A DNA stretch of 64,000 nucleotides from Euglena gracilis. Lineage: Eukaryota; Euglenida; Euglenophyceae; Euglenales. The notes under the pieces are model-generated. The model had not been told where the DNA came from and made no database searches. It saw only the letters and a list, made by a program, of their open reading frames with translations. This document shows positions 45,401-51,349 of the stretch, piece by piece (position 1 is the stretch's first letter; every line of letters begins with the position of its first letter). The stretch is from the NCBI GenBank assembly GCA_039621445.1, contig CP154956.1, forward strand, positions 25,160,743 through 25,224,742. Reading direction: 5' to 3'. Position numbers and translations under genes: made by a program.

Positions 45401-47301
45401 GGCTCACGCCGGAAACCTCCCGGAAGATGAGGTACGCCAGTGTTGCGTCCTGGGTGATGGTCCGAATTGTTGCAGCTTTCATCACAAATAAAACGGTCTT
45501 TCTTCTTTGGTTTGATTTGAGGAATTGCCTGGTCTGATTTGACGACCTGTCACATTGCCATCAGGCATTTTGTAAAGGTTGGCGAAACAACGCTGAACTC
45601 AGGAGGCATTTTAAGGCATTTTGAGGGCATTTTGAGGACTTTTAAGGTGCATTTTCCATCGAACCAACTTTTTTGATTTCACATCTGGTCCGAAATTTAA
45701 AATAAAAGTTGAAAAACACATTTTCTAGCCCCCCCAATAAGTGCACGGGTGCGCTCATTTTAAGGACAGAGTTTCGGACCCAGGGTTTGATATAAGGAGG
45801 GCGTACATGGTTTAGGTGGGGGGTGTCCCCCCCCACCCCCCCCCCCTCCTGGCCCGCAGGGGGGGTCCGGACCACCCCCCCCCCCACCTGCCAGGGGGGT
45901 CCGGACCGACCCTCGGGGGGGTTCCCGGGACCCCCCCCCAAAAAGGGTCAATTTTTTCCTCCGGCGCTTTGCGCCGAAAATTTTTTGCATTTTTGGCACA
46001 TTTTTGCCCAAAAAGTGCCCAAAATGGCACTTTTGGTCGTTTTGGGGGGTCAAAAATTTTCGCCCCGGGCCGAAATTCAGCCACCCTGACCGCGCACCTG
46101 TTTAGGTGGGGGGGGGTCCCCCCCCCTCCTGGCCCGCAGGGGGGGGGGTCCGGACCACCCCCCCCACCTGTCCTTATATCGAACCCTGTTCGGACCCCAA
46201 GGGGTGCGGTGCGCACTCATCAGGGAACTGCGCATTTATCAGTTTCGGACCCTTGGGGGACCCTTGGGTGCACTTATTAGGGCACTGCGCACAATTAGGG
46301 CACTGCGCACTTATTAGGGGGGGTTACAGTCTTTGGCTGGATGGACAAATTTCCAGCCATGCCAAAATCATTTTTCTTCCCTTAGCTTTTGGGTGGGTTT
46401 CAAAGTTAAGAGAGTTTGTTTTTTTTCTGGCGATGCAGCTTGGCGGAACCTGCAACCCCTTGGAATTTGAGGAGGCTGCAATTTCAGACCTGTGTCGCCG
46501 CAGTTTGTTGTAAATGTTCCAAGCCTCCATTTAATTTGGCAGCAGGGGGCACCTGCGAGGACTCGCAGCCAGGCTTCTTTTAACCAACCCCGGGGATAGG
46601 GGGCTGCCTTGTGCAAAGGGGTGCCTGCCCACAGCACCCCCCCCCCCCAGGGGGCCAACCAGTGCCTGAGGACCAAGCCAAATTTCCCTTGAAAATGGCC
46701 GGCGCCGGGGGGGGGGGGTTATAGCACTGCCCACCCAAAAACCCGACCCACTCCAGGGGGTCGAAAATGCCCCCACCTGCCAGCCTATAAGCACCCACCC
46801 CCTGGGGGGGGTCACTTCCTTAAAAAGTGAAAAAAACCTTTGGAGTTCAGTCAGGCTTTAGAATATATTAATCCGCCTTAAAACCCGTAAAATTCCTTGA
46901 AATGAGCTTTAAAAATTTGGTCGAAAATGCCATAGAATGTCTTAAAATCAATTATTTTGTCTAAAGAAATTTGGATTGGCAGAATTTTCTCCAATTGAGC
47001 AAAAATGAAATGAAATGAAATAGCAAAAGCTTGGCGAAAACAGGCCAACTCAGGTCCAAGTCACCAAACCCATAAACGGCGTCCATGAGTTTTCAGACAT
47101 TTCAATAAGCCAATTAACAGCTGACTCCCAAAATTCTGATTGATTTTATGTACACGAGCCCTTATTTTCCATTTCTGTGCACAGGTGGCGGAAGGCAAGG
47201 AGATCTTGAGGAATGCTCGACGAAAAGACACCTTACGGCTGACCTCTGGCTCATCTCCTCAAACCGACCACCAAACGTCACCGTTGGCTGATGATTTGTG
47301 A
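28555..47301 (+). CDS. LMBRD2: LMBR1-domain protein, LMBRD2-like (15 exons found)
   Basis: A multi-pass membrane protein of the LMBR1 family; human LMBRD2 acts at the plasma membrane and has been linked to receptor signalling. Fifteen exons give about 609 residues, against about 695 in human. Recognised landmarks in order: N-terminal membrane segment; GWTVLYWTTQALSWVVLP; second membrane pair; GLVGYGMVELPRY; a charged cytoplasmic stretch; LYSRVCQAAHEV; YLDWLQFIYWTRLRRWLL; VVSAAVLWSEV; LFHLKLFDMYSLVAHYSHP; FGNMAAIGLLGSWF; FFHGFTHSLAF; and VAEGKEILRNARRKD before a TGA. These follow the family order. Splice phases agree at all junctions except between the exons ending at 34875 and starting at 37188, where an exon is missing. 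The start ATG at 28555 sits directly before the first membrane segment. No frameshift or stop was seen, so it is probably functional. Confidence 0.88.
29291..29422 (+). CDS. LMBRD2: LMBRD2-like exon 2
   Basis: Acceptor TTCACCGCGCAG, phase 1. Encodes EHGLHAFLLFSYFICILP, the second helix. The donor GCAGGG|GTGCAA is inferred from phase; the tail after the helix is low-complexity. Confidence 0.6.
29631..29854 (+). CDS. LMBRD2: LMBRD2-like exon 3
   Basis: Acceptor TTTGATACAG. Begins with a Pro/Gly-rich extracellular loop and ends LLAGWTVLYWTTQ, the family hallmark. The 3' junction is CCCAG|GCATGG, a GC donor. The 5' limit is less certain. Confidence 0.65.
30302..30385 (+). CDS. LMBRD2: LMBRD2-like exon 4
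   Basis: Acceptor CTCCCCCTCAG, phase 0, continuing exon 3 as TTQ|ALSWVVLPVSKSYLELG. Ends GGGGCC|GTCGCC, phase 0. Confidence 0.8.
30785..30863 (+). CDS. LMBRD2: LMBRD2-like exon 5
   Basis: Acceptor TTAAGCAATAG. Encodes ARNVKLYIAMAAVCGMTVTW, a membrane helix. Donor CAGCGAG|GTGTGT, phase 1. Confidence 0.75.
31566..31700 (+). CDS. LMBRD2: LMBRD2-like exon 6
   Basis: Acceptor ACCCGCTTCAG, phase 1. Encodes AIAKAASNASGLVIL then TGLVGYGMVELPRYCFF, the most conserved core of the family. Donor CAATATTG|GTGTGC. Confidence 0.85.
31701..34379. other. Intron 6 of the LMBRD2-like gene
   Basis: About 2.7 kb. Holds a perfect 19-bp inverted repeat (32335-32395), a copy of the 3.9-kb AT-rich repeat (about 33010-33170), CCAGCC-type repeats (33290) and an ORF pair open on both strands at about 33740-34000 that I cannot assign. 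Confidence 0.6.
32335..32395. repeat. Perfect 19-bp inverted repeat
   Basis: TTCATGGGCGCGAAAGCGC (32335-32353) and its exact complement (32377-32395) are separated by 23 bases. A related GTTCATG...CCATGAAC pair follows at about 32418-32440. Confidence 0.85.
34380..34515 (+). CDS. LMBRD2: LMBRD2-like exon 7
   Basis: Acceptor CGCCGCAAAG, phase 1. Encodes a charged, coiled-coil-like segment (LWDAADTAQLDWADLQQEI), as in the cytoplasmic loop of the family. Donor GACAAG|GTGGAT, phase 2. Confidence 0.75.
34812..34875 (+). CDS. LMBRD2: LMBRD2-like exon 8
   Basis: Acceptor CTTGTCTTTTCAG, phase 2. Encodes EVPEDHSLWPQVEEINRLVA. Donor GCGGAG|GTGTTC, phase 0. The next confirmed exon starts in phase 1, so one exon between them is missing. 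Confidence 0.7.
35725..36045. repeat. ~320-bp fold-back (near-perfect inverted repeat)
   Basis: The left arm includes CCCGGGAAATTATACGTTTT, GTGGATGGGCAAAGAGC and ATTTTTCTTTGAAAATGAAT; the right arm carries their complements in reverse order. About 25-30 bases separate the arms. The left arm's outer DNA resembles 3880-4060, so this is an inverted duplication of part of a dispersed repeat. Confidence 0.85.
36105..36515. repeat. Compound CA / CCCA / CG microsatellite
   Basis: CACACA, CCCACC, CACACCCA and a short CGCGCG run. Long Thr/His/Pro or Cys/Val/Gly frames across it are artefacts. Confidence 0.95.
37188..37357 (+). CDS. LMBRD2: LMBRD2-like exon 9
   Basis: Acceptor GCTGCGTTTCCAG, phase 1. 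Encodes LGLYSRVCQAAHEVAKTAYL then RYYFLEDVQKA and HQAVGRIH, matching the family's loop before the next helix. Donor GCGGAG|GTGTGC, phase 0. Confidence 0.85.
39648..39730 (+). CDS. LMBRD2: LMBRD2-like exon 10
   Basis: Acceptor GTCCTCCCTCCAG, phase 0. Encodes GPYLDWLQFIYWTRLRRWLL. Donor CTGAATAG|GTCAGC, phase 2. Confidence 0.85.
39956..40079 (+). CDS. LMBRD2: LMBRD2-like exon 11
   Basis: Acceptor CTCGCCTCTCTGCAG, phase 2. Encodes VGATLAVVSAAVLWSEVV, a helix with the family's WSE motif. Donor TTATGCAG|GTGTGA, phase 0. Confidence 0.88.
41190..42385 (-). pseudogene. Unidentified antisense coding-like block in intron 11
   Basis: Protein-like sequence runs along the minus strand but changes frame several times. 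About 42360-42190 reads TVHPVSTEEFRIPPPL and EYWVEVVTDTVKDF. About 42110-42000 reads RSWWLLFSLTEDKIP and SFLHTELLPTS. About 41995-41890 reads PLLLLVDVNLWYHQLKVV. About 41890-41750 reads PLYGIWHPFKEVSCVLYRRL and HVLWQG. About 41730-41590 is a charged helix (RRAKLRQLMEQLHRRLALEV). About 41560-41430 reads DTGCTVDHYVHKLGVRR. Frames could be joined by short introns or could be decayed. I do not recognise the family; both a nested host gene and a transposon-derived gene remain possible. Confidence 0.5.
43067..43249 (+). CDS. Short coding-like ORF in intron 11
   Basis: An ATG frame of 60 codons with FSDQAISAPGAFIKN and HADKEIILKCEMCP (a CxxC pair), ending in an Asn/Gln run from AAC repeats. No family or splice support; it may be chance. 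Confidence 0.2.
   Translation: MLKKVFSDQAISAPGAFIKNVDVHIAHADKEIILKCEMCPQRQTHGNSKQQQENNNNNFF
44033..44175 (+). CDS. LMBRD2: LMBRD2-like exon 12
   Basis: Acceptor CTTCGGCAG, phase 0. Encodes a helix then LFHLKLFDMYSLVAHYSHP and GYNLCR, matching the family's helix, tyrosine-rich and CR motifs. Donor CTGCCG|GTGCGC, phase 2. Confidence 0.9.
44736..44864 (+). CDS. LMBRD2: LMBRD2-like exon 13
   Basis: Acceptor GGTTTTTGTAG, phase 2. Encodes SPVAFSRVFGNMAAIGLLGS. Donor TTCGACG|GTGTGC, phase 2. Confidence 0.82.
44997..45093. repeat. G-run block followed by about 29 T in intron 13
   Basis: Broken G runs of up to ~12 lead directly into a long T run and CAG. Strong strand asymmetry; the T run plus CAG mimics a 3' splice site but is not the acceptor used. 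Confidence 0.9.
45308..45431 (+). CDS. LMBRD2: LMBRD2-like exon 14
   Basis: Acceptor CATCCATCACAG, phase 2. Encodes FLLAFAAFTFFHGFTHSLAF and NLPEDE, the last helix and acidic turn. Donor GATGAG|GTACGC, phase 0. Confidence 0.88.
45775..46196. mobile_element. Inverted-repeat element in intron 14
   Basis: Ends GGACCCAGGGTTTGATATAAGG and, inverted, CCTTATATCGAACCCTGTTCGGACC. The interior holds two G/C-run cassettes with CTCCTGGCCCGCAGGGGGGG and GGTCCGGACC palindromes. No ORF of its own; it looks like a non-autonomous insertion. Confidence 0.6.
47185..47301 (+). CDS. LMBRD2: LMBRD2-like exon 15 (last)
   Basis: Acceptor TTTCTGTGCACAG, phase 0. Encodes VAEGKEILRNARRKDTLRL and ends at TGA (47299-47301). 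The basic tail after the last helix matches the EGxELxxxxKRK pattern of the family; the long tail of animal LMBRD2 is absent. Confidence 0.88.
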   Translation: MAEGKEILRNARRKDTLRLTSGSSPQTDHQTSPLADDL

Positions 47302-47354
47302 AGTTGTTGGCATATTTTTTGTCGCATGGATTTTCTGCGGGCGTTTGTAACCTA

Positions 47355-47370
47355 AATAAACCTAAATAAA
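47355..47370 (+). terminator. Tandem AATAAA polyadenylation signals
   Basis: Two AATAAA hexamers in CCTAAATAAACCTAAATAAAC lie about 55-70 bases after the LMBRD2-like stop codon, a normal place for a cleavage/polyadenylation signal. Confidence 0.55.
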
Positions 47371-47409
47371 CAACGACGCACTCGCAGATGCTTGCAAGTC
47401 TCCTGCCAA

Positions 47410-48045
47410 TTAAATTGTCTTTGTTAAAATTTTTCCTTGTTCTTTCCTGGTGGACTTTAGTTTCTCTGGGGGGACCCCAAGTTTCCCCCTGGAATTACAC
47501 CAGAGTTGCTCACCCGGCCAGGCGGAGCAACAAAAGAGCACTGGTGTAAGGGGCACCTGGCCACTCACCACACAGCAAGCTGGGCCAGAAGCGAAGTTAG
47601 CGCCGGCCATAAACAGACAAGAAGCCTTAGTGCAACTAAGGGGACCCCCAGTTTCCCCCCCTTTTAGGTTCCTCCCAGGTGGGTTGTTGGTTGCAGCACT
47701 GATTTTTTGAGATTTATTTTGAAGCCTGCGTATGGTAAAGCCACCACAAGGCTTGTGTGCTCTCTGTCCTGGAAGGATTTGGGGGACAGAAGAACCGTGT
47801 GGTCCAGGTACATGAAAATTATGAGCCCCTGGCTTCTCCAGTGCCTAGACCAAGACAAATGTTTTTGAACCCCAGATGTCCCACCTTTATTGGAGGTTGG
47901 AAACACAGGAGGGTTGAAAGTCCTGCTTTGTTCAAAGTGGAAATATGTTTATGTATATTTGAGGCCGATCTCTGTGCCCCGTAAATCTCTCTTTAGTAAT
48001 GGGAAGGTGTTTCCCATACGATCCATTTGAAAGTTTTGGGGTTGC
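47410..48045 (-). pseudogene. Reverse transcriptase relic hosting element 1
   Basis: On the minus strand NPKTFKWIVWET (near 48000) corresponds to the segment before the RT palm in element 1. YLDHTVLLSPKSF (near 47805) is a mutated YLDD box, GFKINLKKSVLQPTTHLG follows, and PPEKLKSTRKEQGKILT (near 47440) is the thumb region. The order is correct for one decayed RT. It is cut at 48045 by element 1 and resumes at 52692-52721. Confidence 0.75.
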
Positions 48046-48167
48046 GACCATTCGGGCTCCGCACTGCGAGATGGTGAGGTCCTGCTTTCCTTGCCGGCTG
48101 TTCTGTTCTGGTGTGTTTGTGCGTGCGCGGGGGGTGCTTCTTACTGCTTTTTGTTGCCGGAGTTGGC
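48046..48167 (+). repeat. Element 1 left end and ITR
   Basis: The outer segment a (48046-48078) is complemented in the ICR. The ITR proper (48079-48167) is complemented at 52535-52624. Confidence 0.85.
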
Positions 48168-48399
48168 TGATTCCTATTTCTGCCCTTCGACCTCAAGGAG
48201 AAAGAGTTTTACTACTACGAGTTCAAGTGGAATTGTTTTTTCGAGGAGTTCTGCCTTCCCGAGAACCAATACTCTTACCAACTGGTGGACCGAACTTTCT
48301 GTGGAACTTCAACTTCCTGAAGGAAGAATTCAACTGGAACTGGAAGAAATTCAAGAAAAAAGAACAAGAAACACAACAGATATCGACAACTGGATTTCC

Positions 48400-49420
48400 A
48401 TGAAGAATGAATTTCAAAGAAACTCTGAATCTCAAGAAGAACTGCAAAGAACTTTCAAGAAGTCAGCTGAAGCTGGGGAAGGTGGAGTCACAGCAGCAGC
48501 TGCAGAAGCTGGAGGGGAGGCAGCAACTAGCCAGTCCGTGGCCATCGCAACCCCCCCACCCCCCAAGGCTTCTGAGATTTTCAAATCCCCCTCTCAACAT
48601 GAGAATGGCCATGGACCATGGACAACTGTGGTCAGGAAGAGAAGACAGAAGGGGAATACCATCACAGGTCCAACAGACTCCCCCCCCTTTTCTATGTCCA
48701 CCCCCTTCCAGGGGACAAGACAAAGGCTATGGCAGCCTTTCAACAAATCCAAAGGATTCAAATTATCATGGCTATGGCAGTCATCAACAAAAAGGACCTG
48801 GGGTCCAAATTCAAGGCTATGGAAGCCATTATTCAAGAGGGCAGTGGGCCCAGGGGACAGGCTATGGCAGCCAGTACCCCAACCTGGAAAGAGCCCATTG
48901 GGGAAAGGTGTGTCCAACTTTCCCCCCAGCAATTTCAGACACAAACCCCCCAGGAGCGGCAAGCCAATGCCAAGAACAGGCCATAGTGGCCTTTATGGGA
49001 AATCAAGAGGGACAGAGAAGAGACAGTCCCAGAGAAAAGGCCAATGGAGGCCAAGCAAGCCTGAGAGCCAAGGGAGGCCAGAAGGCAAATGGTGGCCAAG
49101 CAGGCCTGAGTGCCAGGGGAGGCCAGAAGGCAAATGGTGGCCAAGGCAATCACCACATCAGCCCTTGGGGGGGAGGCCCAAGATTGGCTCAGACAGGCCC
49201 CCCCCAGAAGATAATCAGCCCAGCCTTGTATATACCCCCTCATTTCAGGCACAGACCTTCTCCCATCATTCACAAACAGGGGGAAAGCCTGTCTTTGGAA
49301 AGCCCTATGGCAGGGCCAGCTACAGCCCCAGTGATGGGGCAACCAGGGGTGACCCCAGTGATGGGGCAACCAAGGGGAAGGACCCCAGTGATGGGGCCTG
49401 TGGAGTCCCCAGACACATTA
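48400..49420 (+). CDS. Gag-like ORF1 region of element 1
   Basis: The region starts at an ATG at 48400, in the frame later used by the recombinase. It has a charged start, an Ala/Glu-rich stretch and HGPWTTVVRKRRQK, a motif shared with elements 2 and 3. A repeat zone follows; GYGS repeats appear in the +1 frame and RLWQP repeats in this frame. In elements 2 and 3 the motif and the Gly-rich repeats share one frame, so element 1 may have a frameshift at the C run near 48676. The role (nucleic-acid-binding structural protein) is inferred from position and composition. Confidence 0.6.
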
Positions 49421-51349
49421 CACCCAGGGGTACCCCCTTACAAAGCCCTGCAGGCCAGCATCCCCCATTGGGTCAAGGCAGGAGCCAGCAGAGAGGTATT
49501 AAACCTGATAAGGGAGGGAGTTATGGCAGATCTTCCCCTCCCCCCTCAAATGTCCTTAAAAGTTCCCTTCAAAACTCCCCAGGAAGTAATGACTGCCCAA
49601 AAAATTCTGAGAGAATACGAATGTGCAGGGGCAACCAGGCAAATCCCCCCAGAGGAGGCAAAACATTTTGTCCCTTACTTCATAATTTCCAAAAAAGAAG
49701 GGGAAAAGACCAAGGAAAGACTGATTTCAGATTGTCGACAGTTAAATCACTATTTCACCCCCCAGAAGTTCAGACTGGAACACATGGGAAACATTTTCCC
49801 ATACCTAAGAAAAGGATGGTTCTGTGGAAAAATAGATCTGAAAGATGCTTATTTTCACCTAAAACTGCACAGCAGCCTGGAAAAACATGTCTGCATGCAA
49901 GTGGGGGGGGAAACTTGGCAGTTTCAAGCTGCATGTTTTGGTATAAGCAGCCTGCCACAAAAATTTATGACTCTCATGAGAGTCTGGGAAAGGAAGTGGA
50001 GAAAGGAGGGAAAGGTAGTTTTCATCTACCTAGACGACATTTTGCTGTTAGCCCCCAGCAAAAAGACTGCAGCCCAACATTTGGCAGAAATAAAGCAGGA
50101 CCTTTTATTGGCAGGTTTCAGATTAAACCTCCCCAAATCCTGTCTGGAACCCACACAGGAAATAAAACATTTGGGCCAGTGGGTCAATTTGAAAAAGGGC
50201 CAGCTGGAAATCCCTCAGGAAAAACTAAAATCCTTAAGAAAGGAGCTGGGAAAAGTGCTCACAGCACAAAAAATGAGCTGCAGAAAACTCAGCTCTATTG
50301 TGGGGCAGGTCAGAAGCTATTTAGTCTCCATGCCATTTCTCAGAATTCTGACAGATCAACTTTGCAAAATGGTGGATTTGCCCACAAAGTGGAGTTGGGA
50401 CCACACCCTAACCATTCCCCAGGGGGTCAAAGATCAAATTGTGGAGTTAAAAGCGTTTTTGCAGCTAGGTGTGGGCAGAGCCTTTCAATCCCAGGCCTCT
50501 CAGGATCTGTTTTCAGACAGCAGCACCTGGCAGTGGGGGGGGCTGGACAAAAACTCAGGCCAAAAAGTGCAGGATTTTTGGAGGGACCTGCACATCCTTC
50601 ACATCAACCAAAAAGAATTGATGTCAGCAGTGGAGACAGTAAAAAGTCTGGCAAAACCAAAACAAACCATAATGCTTCATGTGGACAGCCAAGTGGCTGT
50701 AAGTTATCTAACAAAATGGGGAGGCAAAAAGCCCTACCTAAATTCCATTTTAAAACCCCTGCTGTATCATTGCCAAGAAAAGCAAATCAATTTGCAGGTG
50801 GTTTGGGTTCCCACAAAAGAGCAATTGGCAGACTCCCTGACCAGGGAGCAAAAGGACCCAGGGGATTATACCCTAAACCTACATATCTTTCACCAAATCC
50901 TGAAATTTTTCAGACAGGACATCACCCCAGAGGTGGACATGTTTTGCACACCCAGCAACAAAAAATTCCCCAAGTTTGTTTGTCGATACCCCCACCAAGG
51001 GGCTTTGCTGGTGGATGCCTTGAAGGCAGATTTGAGGGGCCTCCCCCCAGTTTATGCAAACCCCCCCTGGAGCATCATTTCCCAATGGGTTCAGAGATTA
51101 ATGTTAAACCCAGACCTGACTTGTCTGTTGATCGTACCCCGCTGGGCTTCAACATCATGGTGGCGCCAATTAATGGCAATCAGAAAGCCAGGCAGCAAAG
51201 TTTTGTTGGTACCCCCCCAATGGGGTCTATTCACCAACTGCTGGGGGGAGGAGATGCCCCCCCCAAGGTGGAAATTGGCCTGCTTGATTGTGTCAGGCAA
51301 ATATTACAATCCCAGGAAGTTTCGATGTCCAGTATCGACACTTACATAA
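48407..51349 (+). CDS. RT-RNase H-Dam methylase polyprotein of element 1
   Basis: 980-codon ORF. The reverse transcriptase has KERLISDCRQLNHY, KIDLKDAYFH (about 49830) and the catalytic YLDDILLL (about 50026). RNase H has FSDSSTWQWGGL (about 50511), HINQKELMSAV and HVDSQVAV. A Dam-type adenine methylase-like domain follows, with DMFCTPSNKKF and ANPPWSII (NPPW at 51059-51070). This RT-RH-MT order is characteristic of DIRS elements. No internal stop or frameshift, so it could be active. The first ~350 codons overlap the gag-like region and may not be translated from the first ATG. It ends 25 bases after the recombinase ATG. Confidence 0.88.
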   Translation: MNFKETLNLKKNCKELSRSQLKLGKVESQQQLQKLEGRQQLASPWPSQPPHPPRLLRFSNPPLNMRMAMDHGQLWSGREDRRGIPSQVQQTPPPFLCPPPSRGQDKGYGSLSTNPKDSNYHGYGSHQQKGPGVQIQGYGSHYSRGQWAQGTGYGSQYPNLERAHWGKVCPTFPPAISDTNPPGAASQCQEQAIVAFMGNQEGQRRDSPREKANGGQASLRAKGGQKANGGQAGLSARGGQKANGGQGNHHISPWGGGPRLAQTGPPQKIISPALYIPPHFRHRPSPIIHKQGESLSLESPMAGPATAPVMGQPGVTPVMGQPRGRTPVMGPVESPDTLHPGVPPYKALQASIPHWVKAGASREVLNLIREGVMADLPLPPQMSLKVPFKTPQEVMTAQKILREYECAGATRQIPPEEAKHFVPYFIISKKEGEKTKERLISDCRQLNHYFTPQKFRLEHMGNIFPYLRKGWFCGKIDLKDAYFHLKLHSSLEKHVCMQVGGETWQFQAACFGISSLPQKFMTLMRVWERKWRKEGKVVFIYLDDILLLAPSKKTAAQHLAEIKQDLLLAGFRLNLPKSCLEPTQEIKHLGQWVNLKKGQLEIPQEKLKSLRKELGKVLTAQKMSCRKLSSIVGQVRSYLVSMPFLRILTDQLCKMVDLPTKWSWDHTLTIPQGVKDQIVELKAFLQLGVGRAFQSQASQDLFSDSSTWQWGGLDKNSGQKVQDFWRDLHILHINQKELMSAVETVKSLAKPKQTIMLHVDSQVAVSYLTKWGGKKPYLNSILKPLLYHCQEKQINLQVVWVPTKEQLADSLTREQKDPGDYTLNLHIFHQILKFFRQDITPEVDMFCTPSNKKFPKFVCRYPHQGALLVDALKADLRGLPPVYANPPWSIISQWVQRLMLNPDLTCLLIVPRWASTSWWRQLMAIRKPGSKVLLVPPQWGLFTNCWGEEMPPPRWKLACLIVSGKYYNPRKFRCPVSTLT

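Noticed and set aside
48618-48986. Third-frame ORF (AMAA repeats) over the gag repeats of element 1
   Set aside because: Repeat DNA opens all three frames; the shared HGPWTTVVRK motif and Gly-rich repeats support the other frames.
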